A stretch of 64,000 nt of DNA from Haemophilus haemolyticus (GCF_003352385.1 NZ_CP031243.1:1733501-1797500); one strand, 5' to 3'. Positions 9,808 through 19,527 are shown, counted from the stretch's first letter. A program made the numbers and translations. The notes: generated from the letters alone by a model not told the origin.

Positions 9808-9835
9808 ATGATAGCGCATTTATTTTAGAATCAAA
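9808..9835 (-). promoter_or_regulatory. Likely promoter of the tRNA-Lys pair
   Basis: On the minus strand TTTGAT (9835-9830), 16 nt, then TATCAT (9813-9808), about 18 bp before the first tRNA base. Preceded by an AT-rich stretch as in stable-RNA promoters. Inferred from hexamers only. Confidence 0.5.
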
Positions 9836-9885
9836 AGAATAAATTCATTCTTTCAAACTAATTGATTAAATTACAAACGATGAAA

Positions 9886-9920
9886 ACAAAACAGGATCCA
9901 ATAAAATGGATCCTGTTTTT
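9886..9920 (-). terminator. Terminator of the tol-pal operon
   Basis: A 10-bp perfect stem (AACAGGATCC / GGATCCTGTT) with an 8-nt loop, followed on the minus strand by TTTTGTTTTC, starting about 23 nt after the pal stop codon. Confidence 0.85.
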
Positions 9921-9942
9921 CAAGTATTAGAAATACTAAGAA

Positions 9943-10404
9943 TTAGTATGCTAACACTGCACGACGGTTTTTAGAATATGCAGCTTCATCGTGACCTAAT
10001 ACTGCAGGTTTTTCTTCACCGTAAGATACTGTGCCTAATTTACCAGCATCAACACCTTTACCAGCTAAATAACCTTTAACTGCATCTGCACGACGTTGAC
10101 CTAACGCGATGTTGTATTCTGGTGTACCGCGTTCGTCAGTGTTACCTTCTACTAATACTTTAGCAGCTGGAGTTGCATTTAAATATGCTGCGTGTGCATC
10201 TAAGATTTGAACGTATTCACCTTCGATGTTGTATTTGTCAAAACCGAAATATACGGTGTTGTAACGTTGTTGAAGATCAGAAACAGAGTAACCGCCAAAA
10301 GTTTGGCCTGCACCATTGCCTGCAGCATCGTTGTTAGATGAACTACAAGCAGCTAATGCAGCTACAGAACCTGCAACTAATAATGATTTAACAAATTTGT
10401 TCAT
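9943..10404 (-). CDS. pal: Peptidoglycan-associated lipoprotein Pal (outer membrane protein P6)
   Basis: 153 residues. Signal peptide [19 protein letters not shown] with lipobox Cys20, then a Ser/Asn-rich linker and an OmpA-like peptidoglycan-binding domain (about 46-153, motif [20 protein letters not shown]). Binds peptidoglycan and TolB, tying the outer membrane to the wall. An in-frame ATG five codons upstream is rejected because AGGAGA sits correctly before the ATG at 10404. Almost identical to H. influenzae P6, but with Gly33, Ser42, Asn59 and Glu61 where I recall Ala, Ala, Asp and Thr. Last gene of the tol cluster. Confidence 0.97.
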   Translation of the reverse strand: MNKFVKSLLVAGSVAALAACSSSNNDAAGNGAGQTFGGYSVSDLQQRYNTVYFGFDKYNIEGEYVQILDAHAAYLNATPAAKVLVEGNTDERGTPEYNIALGQRRADAVKGYLAGKGVDAGKLGTVSYGEEKPAVLGHDEAAYSKNRRAVLAY

Positions 10405-10429
10405 TAGATTTCTCCTCAATGAGTTTTAT

Positions 10430-11713
10430 TTATTTAGTTAAGTATGGCGACCAAGCAGGAAATTTCACTTGGCCATTACTTCCTGGAAGGCTCGCTTTGA
10501 AGCGACCATCTGCAGAAACTAATTGTAGCACCTTTCCTAAGCCTTGTGTAGAGCTATAAATAATCATAATTCCATTTGGTGAAAGACTTGGACTTTCGCC
10601 TAAGAAAGACGTACTAAGTACTTCTGATGCACCAGATGTGAGATCTTGTTTAACAACATTATTGTTTCCATTAATCATCACAAGGGTTTTGCCATCAGCG
10701 CTAATTTGTGCACTACCGCGACCACCAACCGGTGTTGCACCACCACCGTTTGCACTCATACGATAAACTTGTGGTGAACCACTTCTATCGGATGTAAATA
10801 AAATTGAGCTACCGTCCGGAGACCAAGATGGTTCTGTATTATTACCTGCACCACGAGTTAATTGAGCCGGAGCACCGCCGTGAGAACTCATCACGTAAAT
10901 ATTTAATGAGCCATCCTGTGAAGAGGCGAAGGCTAAACGTGAACCATCTGGAGAGAATGCAGGAGCACCATTATGTCCAGGGAAAGAAGCCACCACTTTG
11001 CGAGCACCAGAATTTAAATCTTGTACAACAAGTTGTGATTTTTTATTTTCAAAAGATACATACGCTAAACGTTGACCATCTGGAGACCAAGCTGGTGACA
11101 TGATTGGTTGAGAGCTACGATTTACGATAAATTGATTATAGCCATCGTAGTCTGCAACACGCACTTCATAGGGTTGTGAACCGCCATTTTTTTGCACAAC
11201 ATAAGCGATACGAGTTCTAAAGGCACCACGGATCGCAGTTAATTTTTCAAACACTTCATCACTAACAGTATGAGCACCATAGCGTAACCATTTATTTGTC
11301 ACTGTATAGCTATTTTGCATTAATACAGCCCCTGGCGTACCTGATGCACCAACGGTATCAATTAATTGATAAGTAATACTATAACCATTACCAGATGGAA
11401 CAACTTGTCCGACCACAATTGCGTCAATGCCAATATTAGACCAAGCTTCAGGATTTACTTCAGCTGCTGAAGTTGGACGTTGGGGCATCTGAGACACCGC
11501 AATAGGATTAAATTTACCACTGTTACGTAAATCATCAGCAACAATTTTGCTAATATCTTCCGGTGCAGATCCGGCAAACGGCACAACAGCTATAGGACGT
11601 GCACCATCAACCCCTTCATCAATTACAATGCGAACTTCATCATCTGCGAATGCATAGCTTGCAACAGCAAGTACAATCGCTAATACGCTCACTAAACGTT
11701 TTAATAATTTCAT
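10430..11713 (-). CDS. tolB: Tol-Pal system periplasmic protein TolB
   Basis: 427 residues from the ATG at 11713, which is preceded by AAAGGTAAC; a longer reading from 11737 would add eight residues ahead of a perfectly good signal peptide and is less likely. Signal peptide to about residue 23, an N-terminal alpha/beta domain, then a six-bladed beta-propeller with repeats of the form SPxWSPDG (about residues 200-420). TolB shuttles between Pal and TolA during outer membrane constriction. Confidence 0.96.
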   Translation of the reverse strand: MKLLKRLVSVLAIVLAVASYAFADDEVRIVIDEGVDGARPIAVVPFAGSAPEDISKIVADDLRNSGKFNPIAVSQMPQRPTSAAEVNPEAWSNIGIDAIVVGQVVPSGNGYSITYQLIDTVGASGTPGAVLMQNSYTVTNKWLRYGAHTVSDEVFEKLTAIRGAFRTRIAYVVQKNGGSQPYEVRVADYDGYNQFIVNRSSQPIMSPAWSPDGQRLAYVSFENKKSQLVVQDLNSGARKVVASFPGHNGAPAFSPDGSRLAFASSQDGSLNIYVMSSHGGAPAQLTRGAGNNTEPSWSPDGSSILFTSDRSGSPQVYRMSANGGGATPVGGRGSAQISADGKTLVMINGNNNVVKQDLTSGASEVLSTSFLGESPSLSPNGIMIIYSSTQGLGKVLQLVSADGRFKASLPGSNGQVKFPAWSPYLTK

Positions 11714-11754
11714 TTTGTTACCTTTAAAATTTAACAATAAATTTTTCTAAAGAA

Positions 11755-12912
11755 TTATCGAATATCAAAGTCAATAATTGGCGATTTATATTTCTCATAG
11801 ATATCATCCGATGGAGCTGCTGGAACTTTTTTCGTTCTAGCCACCGCACTTAATGCTGCTGTACAAATATCATCAGGACCTGAAATTTTTTGATATCCCA
11901 AGATTGTTCCATCTCGACTCAATTGAATTTTAATACGACAAACTTTTCCTGCAAAACTTGGATCTTTTAAGAAACGACGTTGAATCTCTTTCTTAATCAC
12001 TCCTGCGTATTGATCTCCTACTTTGCCACCATCGCCAGAACCAAGCGCTGCGCCGCTACCTTGAGTTCCACCTTTATTTGCATTTCCGCCTTTAGATGCA
12101 CTACCGCCACCAATATCTCCGCCATTTAAGAAATCATCTAAACTGGCTTGGTCCGCTTTTCGTTTTGCTGCATTCGCTTTAGCTTTAGCATCTGCAGCAG
12201 CCTTAGCTTTCGACTCTGCCGCAGCTTTAGCTTCTGCATCAGCTTTTGCTTTAGCATCAGCAGCGGCTTTAGCTTTTGCATCAGCTTCTGCTTTCGCTTT
12301 AGCCTCAGCTTTTGCTTTAGCAGCGGCTTCAGCTTTTGCCTTGGCTTCTGCTTCTTGTTTTGCTTTTTGTGCTGCAAGTTCTGCCGCTTTAGCTTTAGCC
12401 TCCTCTTCAGCTTGTTTTGCTGCTGCAGCTAAACGTTTAGCCTCTGCATCTGCTTTTAATTTTGCAGCTTCAGCCGCCTGTTTAGCTTTAGCCTCTTCAA
12501 CTTGCTTCTGTTTTTCCAACGCTTCTTGACGAGCTTGCTCTTGTTGTTTTTTTATTTCTTGCTGACGTTGCTGTTCTTGCTGACGTTTTAACTCTTCTTG
12601 TCGTTGAACTTCCTGTTGACGCTTAATCTCTTCTTGATTAGGTTGTGGCGGTTTTTCTTCAACAACGGGTTCTGGGCGTTTTTGTTTATCCGCTTTCCCT
12701 TTTTTCTGTTGTTGAATCCTACCCCATTCTTGCGCTGCAGAGCCAGTATCGACCATTACTGCCCCCATTGCATCACCATCACCTTCACCACCACCCATAA
12801 TTTCAACTGTATGGTAGAAAGAGCTGACAATCAACAATCCAAACAAAACAAGGTGCATCACTATAGAAATAACAAATGCATTTGCGCCTTTTTTTTGTCG
12901 ATTATTTTGCAC
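11755..12912 (-). CDS. tolA: Cell envelope protein TolA
   Basis: 385 residues, GTG start at 12912 with AGGTAA before it. Domain I: one transmembrane helix at about 14-32 with the family motif SxxxHLxLF-like AFVISIVMHLVLFGLL. Domain II: a long Lys/Glu/Ala/Gln-rich helix from about 75 to 255, with repeats of AKAKAEA type. Domain III: the folded C-terminal domain (about 300-385) that contacts TolB, Pal and, in other species, colicins and filamentous phage. Energised by TolQR through the inner membrane. Confidence 0.96.
   Translation of the reverse strand: MQNNRQKKGANAFVISIVMHLVLFGLLIVSSFYHTVEIMGGGEGDGDAMGAVMVDTGSAAQEWGRIQQQKKGKADKQKRPEPVVEEKPPQPNQEEIKRQQEVQRQEELKRQQEQQRQQEIKKQQEQARQEALEKQKQVEEAKAKQAAEAAKLKADAEAKRLAAAAKQAEEEAKAKAAELAAQKAKQEAEAKAKAEAAAKAKAEAKAKAEADAKAKAAADAKAKADAEAKAAAESKAKAAADAKAKANAAKRKADQASLDDFLNGGDIGGGSASKGGNANKGGTQGSGAALGSGDGGKVGDQYAGVIKKEIQRRFLKDPSFAGKVCRIKIQLSRDGTILGYQKISGPDDICTAALSAVARTKKVPAAPSDDIYEKYKSPIIDFDIR
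12170..12510 (-). repeat. tolA: Degenerate short repeats encoding the TolA helical domain
   Basis: Imperfect tandem units built on GCN-AAA/GCT-AAA-type codons (read on + as agcttttgct/ttagcatc variants) encode Ala-Lys-Ala-Glu runs. The repeats are in frame multiples of three and could change length by slippage without breaking the frame. Confidence 0.75.
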
Positions 12913-12926
12913 GGTTACCTACTTAG

Positions 12927-13346
12927 TTAAATTGGGTTTGTCATTAAACCAACAGATTTAATTCCAGCAAGGTGGAGTAGATTAAGTGCTTTAATCACTT
13001 CTTCATAGGGAACTTCCTTAGCTCCACCTACTAAAAATAGTGTGTTATTATCTTTATCAAATTCTTGTCGAGATAACTGTGTCACCATTTCTTCCGTTAA
13101 CCCTTCTTGACGTTCTCCGCCAATAGAAATCGCATATTGTCCAATTCCTGAAACTTCAAGAATTACCGGCACTTTATCTTCATTAGATACATTTTGACTT
13201 TGTACTGAATCCGGCAATTCCACTTGTACGCTTTGGCTAATAATTGGTGCTGTTGCCATAAAGATCAACACAAGCACTAACAATACATCCAAAAACGGGA
13301 CAATATTAATTTCAGATTTAATATCTTTACGCTGACGACGAGCCAT
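12927..13346 (-). CDS. tolR: Tol-Pal system protein TolR
   Basis: 139 residues, ExbD/TolR family. One N-terminal transmembrane helix with the critical aspartate in VPFLDVLLVLVLIFMATAP (about residues 16-34), then a periplasmic domain. Forms the proton-driven motor with TolQ that powers TolA. 14 bp separate it from tolA. Confidence 0.96.
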   Translation of the reverse strand: MARRQRKDIKSEINIVPFLDVLLVLVLIFMATAPIISQSVQVELPDSVQSQNVSNEDKVPVILEVSGIGQYAISIGGERQEGLTEEMVTQLSRQEFDKDNNTLFLVGGAKEVPYEEVIKALNLLHLAGIKSVGLMTNPI

Positions 13347-13368
13347 AATTCAAATCTCTCTTATTTTT

Positions 13369-13395
13369 CACCGCACTTAACGAAAGAGTGCGGTG
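13369..13395. repeat. Inverted uptake-signal pair between tolQ and tolR
   Basis: CACCGCACT and AGTGCGGTG form a 9-bp stem with a 9-nt loop; the right copy is degenerate (AGAGTGCGGT). In the direction of tol transcription the hairpin is followed by A-rich sequence, not U, so it should not terminate tolQ mRNA; the T run lies on the other strand. Confidence 0.65.
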
Positions 13396-13410
13396 TATTT
13401 TTTCTATATT

Positions 13411-14097
13411 TTAGTGTGGTGCTTTGCCGAAAGCTTGGCGATGTAAAATCGTCGTAAATTCATCAATAAAGTTACCGTAATTCTGTTCGATAGCATTCAC
13501 GCGTAAACTTAAACGGTTATAAGCCATTACAGCTGGAATCGCAGCAAATAAACCGATTGCAGTAGCAATCAATGCCTCGGCGATACCAGGAGCAACCATT
13601 TGTAAAGTTGCTTGCTTGGCACCACTTAATGCCATAAAAGCGTGCATGATACCCCAAACAGTTCCGAATAAACCAATATAAGGGCTAACAGAAGCTACTG
13701 TAGCCAAAAATGGTACGCGGCTTTCAAGGCTTTCAACTTCACGATTCATTGTAAGATTCATTGCTCGCGTGGTTCCTTTAATAATCGCCTCAGGCGCATC
13801 AGGATTCACTTGTTTCAAGCGAGAAAACTCTTTGAAACCAACAAAGAAAATTTGCTCACTACCAGTTAAAATATCACGACGATTTGATAATCCTTCATAT
13901 AGCTTATTCAAATCTTCACCAGACCAGAAACGGTCTTCAAAAGTATTCGCTTCTTTTAAAGCAGCCGTTAAAACTCGGCTACGTTGAATAATAATTGCCC
14001 AAGAAATAATTGAGAATGAAATCAAAATCACAATTACAAGTTGAACAACAATACTTGCTTTTAGAAAAAGATCTAAAAAATTCAATTCTGCAGTCAT
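13411..14097 (-). CDS. tolQ: Tol-Pal system protein TolQ
   Basis: 228 residues, MotA/TolQ/ExbB family with three transmembrane helices (about 15-37, 130-158 and 170-195). The conserved segment [17 protein letters not shown] lies near residue 139. Inner-membrane stator of the Tol motor. 17 bp downstream of ybgC, as in E. coli. Confidence 0.96.
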   Translation of the reverse strand: MTAELNFLDLFLKASIVVQLVIVILISFSIISWAIIIQRSRVLTAALKEANTFEDRFWSGEDLNKLYEGLSNRRDILTGSEQIFFVGFKEFSRLKQVNPDAPEAIIKGTTRAMNLTMNREVESLESRVPFLATVASVSPYIGLFGTVWGIMHAFMALSGAKQATLQMVAPGIAEALIATAIGLFAAIPAVMAYNRLSLRVNAIEQNYGNFIDEFTTILHRQAFGKAPH

Positions 14098-14114
14098 TGC
14101 ATACTCCGAAAAGT

Positions 14115-14525
14115 TTATTTTAGGTTGTAAAACGCAGCTTTTACTTCTTTAGGAAGAGCCACGGGTTTCATATTGCCAAGATAAACACTGGCTACCTTGA
14201 CTGTAGCCTTTGATAACATCACCGTATCACGCATAAGTCGTTGCTCAAAAAGGATTGTTGCACCTTTTATCTCTATGACATCTGTTTCTACCGTGAGTAA
14301 ATCATCCAATTTTGCCGCAACGCAATAATCAATAGCGAGCGATTTGACAACAAACGCAAGTTGTTGTTCTTGTAATAAAGTTTGCTGCGTAAAATTTAAC
14401 GCTCGCAAATATTCTGTTCTAGCCCGCTCAAAAAAATGCAAATAACGAGCATGATACACAACGCCACCAGCATCAGTATCTTCATAATATACTCGAACGG
14501 GAAGATGGAAGGTTTTTTCTGACAT
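14115..14525 (-). CDS. ybgC: Tol-Pal system-associated acyl-CoA thioesterase YbgC
   Basis: 136 residues, hot-dog fold 4-hydroxybenzoyl-CoA thioesterase family, with the active-site segment [24 protein letters not shown]. The H. influenzae homologue hydrolyses short-chain acyl-CoA in vitro, and the E. coli protein binds acyl carrier protein. Located between ybgE and tolQ, matching the enterobacterial cyd-tol linkage. Confidence 0.94.
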   Translation of the reverse strand: MSEKTFHLPVRVYYEDTDAGGVVYHARYLHFFERARTEYLRALNFTQQTLLQEQQLAFVVKSLAIDYCVAAKLDDLLTVETDVIEIKGATILFEQRLMRDTVMLSKATVKVASVYLGNMKPVALPKEVKAAFYNLK

Positions 14526-14603
14526 TATTAAGCTTTGCCCACCGCAATAGGTCGGATATTTTAGAACCTGTTTTTTAGATAAGCAATACGCCGAAGAAAA
14601 AAA

Positions 14604-14897
14604 TCATCCTCGTAAATAAAAATGCTCTACAGCACTAATCAATATAATGATATAAGCGATATAAGGTAAGAAAATTAGTTTCCAAATTACGCTTTTAATT
14701 TCAAATCCGATTCCATGAATCCAAACCGTAATCAATCCCCAAAAGATCATCAAAATCCACCAAGGAGAATCATTTCGTAACAACGTTGAAAAATTATCAA
14801 TATTAAGGAAAAATACGGCTGTTAGTCCTAGCGCTAAAATAAATGAAAGGGTTCGAAACGAACCCTTATTAATTAATTGATAGAGTGAATGAATCAT
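14604..14897 (-). CDS. ybgE: Cyd operon protein YbgE
   Basis: 97 residues from ATG at 14897, three predicted membrane helices (about 15-32, 42-64, 70-90), with WIHGIGFEIKSVIWK typical of YbgE. A longer frame begins at a TTG at 14933, but the ATG at 14897 gives exactly the length I recall for E. coli YbgE and lies one base after the cydX stop with GACGAG in front, indicating translational coupling. Function unknown; associated with cytochrome bd oxidase by location. Confidence 0.88.
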   Translation of the reverse strand: MIHSLYQLINKGSFRTLSFILALGLTAVFFLNIDNFSTLLRNDSPWWILMIFWGLITVWIHGIGFEIKSVIWKLIFLPYIAYIIILISAVEHFYLRG

Positions 14898-14898
14898 A

Positions 14899-14997
14899 TT
14901 ACTCGTCAAATTTTCCTGCTTTTTCTTTGCCAATGGTTAATTTTGCACTGGCAAATATAGCTAATAACACACCCACTACCCAAATTACATATAACAT
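14899..14997 (-). CDS. cydX: Cytochrome bd-I oxidase small subunit CydX
   Basis: A 32-residue protein starting MLYVIWVVGVLLAIFASAKL and ending in KAGKFDE: one transmembrane helix and a charged tail, the pattern of CydX (YbgT). CydX stabilises the haems of cytochrome bd-I. It starts 10 bp after the cydB stop with a GGAGATT ribosome-binding site and ends one base before ybgE. Too short for most gene-finders. Confidence 0.9.
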   Translation of the reverse strand: MLYVIWVVGVLLAIFASAKLTIGKEKAGKFDE

Positions 14998-15007
14998 ATT
15001 AATCTCC

Positions 15008-16144
15008 TTAGTATAATGAGTGTTTATTTTCATCAATGAAATTCGCATCTAAGCGGCCAAACATCTTCGCATAAGACCAAATAGTATAAGCTAAAGAAAT
15101 AGCCACAAAGATAAGTGCAAAAATCAACATTAACGTTAATGTTAATTCACTTGAAGTTGCATCCCACATTAACAAACTCTGTTCAGGGTGTGAGCTTGAA
15201 GGCATAACAAATGGGAACATAGATACTGCAGCAGTAATAATTACACCGGCCATTGTTAATGCAGAGAAAAAGAATGCGAAACCACAACGATTAGCTTTAG
15301 AAAATGCCGCATTTAATAGCGCAGCAACTACTGCTAATGCAGGGAAAATCCAAAGAATTGGCATTTCATTGAAATTTCTAAACCATGCACCAGTTTCGAC
15401 AGCAACTTCTTTATTCATTGGAGAAGATGGAGCGTAATGATCCACTACACTCGTTACTACATAACCCTCTTTAAAGTATAACCATGCTCCAGCTAATACA
15501 AACGCAATTAAAGTGACAATCGCACCGATTTGGCTCACTGAGCGAGCGCGATCACGCAATTCTTCGGTTGTTTTCATTTGTAACCAGTTCGCACCGTGAG
15601 TTACAAGCATTGATAAGCTAATAACACCACACAATAATGCAAATGGATTTAATAATTCAAAGAATGAACCGGTATAAGTTACTTGAGTCAATTCGTTGAA
15701 ATGGAATGGAACACCTTGTAATAAATTACCAAAAGCCACACCAAATACTAATGCTGGAACAAAACCACCTGCGAATAGTCCCCAATCCCAAACAGAACGC
15801 CAAGTCGGGTTATCAATTTTTGCACGATATTCAAAACCCAATGGGCGTAAGAATAACGCAGCTAAAACCAATACTAAAGCGATGTAGAAACCTGAGAATG
15901 AAACTGCATATACAATTGGCCATGCCGCAAATACTGCGCCGCCTGCAGTTAACAACCAAACTTGGTTACCATCCCAATGTGGGGCAATAGAGTTGATCAT
16001 AATACGGCGTTCCACTTCTTTTTTACCTGTTACAGGTAAAAGTGCAGTCACGCCCATATCAAATCCATCAGTTACAGAGAAACCGATCAATAATACAACG
16101 ACTAACACCCACCAAATAAAACGTAGAAATTCATAATCAATCAT
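15008..16144 (-). CDS. cydB: Cytochrome bd ubiquinol oxidase subunit II
   Basis: 378 residues, multi-spanning inner-membrane protein, MIDYEFLRFIWWVLVVVLLIGF. Contains the conserved GNQVWLLTAGGAVFAAWP and DGFDMGV segments of CydB. Partner of CydA in the high-affinity oxygen-reducing quinol oxidase. Starts 14 bp after cydA. Confidence 0.97.
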   Translation of the reverse strand: MIDYEFLRFIWWVLVVVLLIGFSVTDGFDMGVTALLPVTGKKEVERRIMINSIAPHWDGNQVWLLTAGGAVFAAWPIVYAVSFSGFYIALVLVLAALFLRPLGFEYRAKIDNPTWRSVWDWGLFAGGFVPALVFGVAFGNLLQGVPFHFNELTQVTYTGSFFELLNPFALLCGVISLSMLVTHGANWLQMKTTEELRDRARSVSQIGAIVTLIAFVLAGAWLYFKEGYVVTSVVDHYAPSSPMNKEVAVETGAWFRNFNEMPILWIFPALAVVAALLNAAFSKANRCGFAFFFSALTMAGVIITAAVSMFPFVMPSSSHPEQSLLMWDATSSELTLTLMLIFALIFVAISLAYTIWSYAKMFGRLDANFIDENKHSLY

Positions 16145-16158
16145 AATTCATCTCCTGC

Positions 16159-17724
16159 TTATTTAGATGATTGTTCAAAGTAGTATTTGCCGGTTTTTAA
16201 CGCACTAGGACCCAAACGCGCATATTTAAACATCAAATACATCTCAACAATAATGAACGCAAGATAAAGCGCACAAATTAAACCAATAGAGAACCATAAA
16301 TCGCCAGTACTTAACTGAGACGCCGATACCCCAACAGGTAAAACTTCATAAATTGCCCATGGTTGACGACCAAATTCAGCTAAGAACCAACCAAATTCAA
16401 TCGCTAAGAATGGCAATGGAATACTCCAAAGCAATGCTTTAAGTAATAAGCGAGAAGAAGTCACTTTGTTACGTAAATTCTGAACAAATGCACCGAAAGC
16501 TAATAAGATAATTAAACCACCAGCCGCTAACATACCACGGAAAGCCCAGAAGTTAGGACCTACATTTGGAATAGTATCACGCGCAGCTTGTTTAATTTGT
16601 TCCTCAGTCGCATCAACAATATTATTTGTGTAGCGTTTTAACAATAAACCGAAACCAAGATCTTTTTTAACTTCATTAAATTGTGCTTTTGTTTCTTCAT
16701 TTACTTGGCCATTTGCTTTTTTCTCAGCCTTTAATTGAGTAAACAATTCATAAGCATGAATACCGTTACGTACACGATTTTCATTTAATAATTGAAGATC
16801 TTTCAAGCCAGTAATTTCTTTATCTACAGAGCGAGTAGCAATTAAACCACCAAGATAAGGAATTTCAATCGCAAAATCATTTTTCATTTCTGTCGAATTA
16901 GGGATTGCGACTGGATGGAATGGTGCTGGAGCTGCATGAGTATCAAACTCAGCTTCCATTGCAGCCAATTTCACAGGTTGTGCTTTACCGATGTCATAAC
17001 CTGATTCATCACCCATAATTAATACAGCTGATGCAGCAATAAAACCAAATGTTGCCGCGACAGAGAATGAACGTTTAGCAAAACCAATATCGCGACCTTT
17101 TAATAAATAGAATGCGCTGATACCTAATACAAACATTGCACCGGTTGTATAACCTGCTGTTAATGTGTGTAAGAATTTACTTTGCGCAACTGGATTTAAC
17201 CAAAGATCTAAGAAGCTCGTCATTTCCATACGTACTGTCTCAAAATTAAATTCTGAGCCAGCTGGAGACTGCATCCAACCATTAGCAACTAAAATCCACA
17301 TTGCAGATAAGTTCGAACCGAAAGCTACACAATATGTAGCAAGTAAGTGTTTACCTTTAGTTAAACGATCCCAACCAAAGAAGAATAACCCCACAAAAGT
17401 TGATTCTAAGAAAAAGGCTAGTAACGCTTCAATCGCTAATGGCGCACCAAAAATATCACCTACATAATGAGAATAATAAGACCAGTTAGTACCGAATTGG
17501 AATTCCATAATGATACCTGTGGTCACCCCAAGGGCGAAGTTAATACCAAATAACTTACCCCAGAATCTTGTCATATCTTTATAAACTTCTTTGCCTGTCG
17601 CCACATAAATGGTTTCCATAATCACAAGGACGAATGACAAACCTAATGTCAGCGGCACGAAAATGAAGTGATACAACGCAGTTAAAGCAAACTGCAAGCG
17701 AGAAAGGTCAACAACGTCCAACAT
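16159..17724 (-). CDS. cydA: Cytochrome bd ubiquinol oxidase subunit I
   Basis: 521 residues from ATG at 17724 with AGGAGTTGAG before it; an in-frame TTG two codons further upstream is less likely because [16 protein letters not shown] matches the E. coli N-terminus. Contains haem-binding His18 (ALYHF), the quinol Q-loop region (about 255-380) and the conserved [14 protein letters not shown]. Oxidises quinol at low oxygen. The 450-bp upstream region has an FNR box and a CRP-like box, fitting oxygen and carbon control. Confidence 0.97.
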   Translation of the reverse strand: MLDVVDLSRLQFALTALYHFIFVPLTLGLSFVLVIMETIYVATGKEVYKDMTRFWGKLFGINFALGVTTGIIMEFQFGTNWSYYSHYVGDIFGAPLAIEALLAFFLESTFVGLFFFGWDRLTKGKHLLATYCVAFGSNLSAMWILVANGWMQSPAGSEFNFETVRMEMTSFLDLWLNPVAQSKFLHTLTAGYTTGAMFVLGISAFYLLKGRDIGFAKRSFSVAATFGFIAASAVLIMGDESGYDIGKAQPVKLAAMEAEFDTHAAPAPFHPVAIPNSTEMKNDFAIEIPYLGGLIATRSVDKEITGLKDLQLLNENRVRNGIHAYELFTQLKAEKKANGQVNEETKAQFNEVKKDLGFGLLLKRYTNNIVDATEEQIKQAARDTIPNVGPNFWAFRGMLAAGGLIILLAFGAFVQNLRNKVTSSRLLLKALLWSIPLPFLAIEFGWFLAEFGRQPWAIYEVLPVGVSASQLSTGDLWFSIGLICALYLAFIIVEMYLMFKYARLGPSALKTGKYYFEQSSK

Positions 17725-18003
17725 TCTCAACTCCTCTGTATAAACAACATTAGTTCCAATGATGATTAAAAAGGCAAAGCCTTAAATAATCCCTAATCAC
17801 TCAACTCCAATCAGCTAAGCTTAAATTGGTTTATCTACATAATCATTCTCAAATAGTTAAAAAACACCAATTATTATAGAGATAAGCCAAATTGGCGGGT
17901 ATTCTACTACTAAATACAAGGATAAAAAACAGTAAAAACGATATCTAGATCACATTTTTGACATAAGACATAAAATACCTATTATTTATTAAAGATAATT
18001 TAA

Positions 18004-18017
18004 TTGATATAAATCAA
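18004..18017. promoter_or_regulatory. Perfect FNR box
   Basis: TTGATATAAATCAA matches the FNR consensus TTGAT-N4-ATCAA at every defined position. It is 280 bp from the cydA start and 160 bp from the gene at 18177. Which promoter it serves cannot be read from sequence alone; cyd operons are known FNR/ArcA targets. Confidence 0.75.
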
Positions 18018-18051
18018 TTTTGCTATTTTTTGTACAAAAATATACGTTACA

Positions 18052-18067
18052 CGTGATCCTTATCACA
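18052..18067. promoter_or_regulatory. CRP-like site
   Basis: CGTGATCCTTATCACA, complement TGTGATAAGGATCACG, fits TGTGA-N6-TCACA with one mismatch. It lies 35 bp from the FNR box, closer to the gene at 18177. Confidence 0.55.
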
Positions 18068-18176
18068 ATTTACAACAATAAATGACTTCAAAAGCTAGAC
18101 ATACTAAGTATATTTTGCTATTTTCCCGCCTAGTTTAATTTTTAGATTTCATAATAAAGAGAAACAAGGACTTAAA

Positions 18177-18461
18177 ATGAAAAAAACATTCCTTATTTTA
18201 ACCGCACTTTTCTCTACTGTATCAACCTCTACTTTTGCATCAAATATTCTGCCACAACAATGTGAACAACTATTTAAAGAAACAGAGAATTTGATTGCGC
18301 AAGCAGAAAAACAACCTGGCACACATACACAGGTAGGAAAAATTAAAAATAAGTTAAACCAAAGTAAACAACAAATTCTTCAAATGGAATTAGCGACTCA
18401 GTTAAAAAGTTGTGAAGTAGGTTTAGCAAAATTAAGTAACTTGAAAAGTTATAGTGAGTAA
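18177..18461 (+). CDS. Small secreted protein (possibly DUF5339), unknown function
   Basis: 94 residues: a clear signal peptide (MKKTFLILTALFSTVSTSTFA), then about 73 mature residues predicted to be helical and rich in Gln, Lys and Leu, with two cysteines (one early, one near residue 80) that could form a disulfide. It resembles the short periplasmic proteins grouped as DUF5339 in Pasteurellaceae, but I am not certain of that label. An uptake signal is built into the signal-peptide codons for Thr-Ala-Leu. Followed at once by a strong terminator, so it is monocistronic. Confidence 0.75.
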   Translation: MKKTFLILTALFSTVSTSTFASNILPQQCEQLFKETENLIAQAEKQPGTHTQVGKIKNKLNQSKQQILQMELATQLKSCEVGLAKLSNLKSYSE

Positions 18462-18463
18462 TT

Positions 18464-18497
18464 AAAAAAGCCTTATTGAGTACAATAAGGCTTTTTT
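18464..18497. terminator. Bidirectional terminator
   Basis: AAAAAAGCCTTATTG, loop AGTA, CAATAAGGCTTTTTT: a stem of 9 bp plus A/T extensions, with T runs on both strands. It ends the + strand gene at 18461 and the - strand ruvB operon at 18513. Confidence 0.9.
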
Positions 18498-18512
18498 AGT
18501 GGTTAAATTTAT

Positions 18513-19520
18513 CTAGTCTGATAATTTCTGCAGACCGAAATGGCGATAAGTTTGCGATGTTGCGATACGGCCACGCGGCGTTCTTTGTAGAAACCCCTGT
18601 TGAATCAAATAAGGCTCTAACACATCTTCAATGGTATCGCGTTCTTCACCGATTGCAGCAGCAAGATTATCCAGTCCTACTGGCCCGCCGTCAAAACGTT
18701 CAATAACTGCAGACAATAATTTTCTATCTAAATAATCAAATCCGGCATCATCTACATCCAACATTGAAAGCGCTTGTTTTGCCACATCTACCGAAATTAC
18801 TCCCCCATTACGTACATCTGCATAATCACGCACGCGTCGTAATAAACGGTTTGCAATTCGAGGCGTACCTCGTGAACGACGAGCTACCTCGAAAGCGGCT
18901 TGCTGTTCTAATTCAAGATTCAAACACCCCGCACTTCTTGCAACGATAGATGTTAAATCTTCTACAGAATAGAATTCCAAACGTTGCACAATACCAAAAC
19001 GATCACGCAATGGTGAAGTCAACGAGCCAGCTCTAGTCGTTGCGCCAACCAAAGTAAAAGGTGGCAAATCTAATTTAATAGAACGAGCGGCTGGCCCCTC
19101 ACCAATCATAATATCCAATTGATAGTCTTCCATTGCTGGATAAAGAACTTCTTCAATAGCAGGGGAAAGTCGATGGATTTCATCAATAAATAATACATCA
19201 TGCGGTTCAAGATTGGTTAGCATTGCGGCTAAATCTCCCGCTTTTTCCAATACAGGTCCTGATGTCGTACGAATATTCACGCCCATTTCATTTGCCACAA
19301 TATTAGCAAGCGTTGTTTTTCCCAAACCTGGAGGGCCAAAAATCAATAAATGATCCAAGGCATCTTGACGTAGTTTGGCTGCCTTGATGAAAATATCCAT
19401 TTGCTCGCGCACTTGCGGCTGTCCAACATAATCCGATAATAATTTCGGACGAATAGCGCGGTCGATAACATCTTCATCAAGCTTAGCTTGCCCGCTAATA
19501 ATTCTATCTGCTTCAATCAT
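18513..19520 (-). CDS. ruvB: Holliday junction branch migration helicase RuvB
   Basis: 335 residues, AAA+ ATPase. Walker [12 protein letters not shown] near residue 62, Walker B FIDEIHRL near 110, arginine finger region GATTRAG, and a winged-helix C-terminus (RTPRGRIAT). Hexameric motor loaded on junctions by RuvA. Seven bp after ruvA. Confidence 0.98.
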   Translation of the reverse strand: MIEADRIISGQAKLDEDVIDRAIRPKLLSDYVGQPQVREQMDIFIKAAKLRQDALDHLLIFGPPGLGKTTLANIVANEMGVNIRTTSGPVLEKAGDLAAMLTNLEPHDVLFIDEIHRLSPAIEEVLYPAMEDYQLDIMIGEGPAARSIKLDLPPFTLVGATTRAGSLTSPLRDRFGIVQRLEFYSVEDLTSIVARSAGCLNLELEQQAAFEVARRSRGTPRIANRLLRRVRDYADVRNGGVISVDVAKQALSMLDVDDAGFDYLDRKLLSAVIERFDGGPVGLDNLAAAIGEERDTIEDVLEPYLIQQGFLQRTPRGRIATSQTYRHFGLQKLSD

Positions 19521-19527
19521 GTCTCAC

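Larger units (their letters stand above)
17725..18176. promoter_or_regulatory. Divergent control region between cydA and a small secreted-protein gene
   Basis: 452 bp without coding sequence, very AT-rich. It must hold promoters for cydA (left) and for the gene at 18177 (right). Two palindromic regulator sites, listed separately, lie at 18004-18017 and 18052-18067; the rest shows no recognisable gene or RNA. Confidence 0.75.

Noticed and set aside
12148..12529. Long open frames antisense to tolA (Phe/Ser/Cys- and Ala/Ser-rich)
   Set aside because: They mirror the low-complexity TolA repeats; no ribosome-binding site or family resemblance.
13369..13395. Intrinsic terminator between tolQ and tolR
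   Set aside because: On the transcribed strand the hairpin is followed by A residues; the T tract is on the wrong side.
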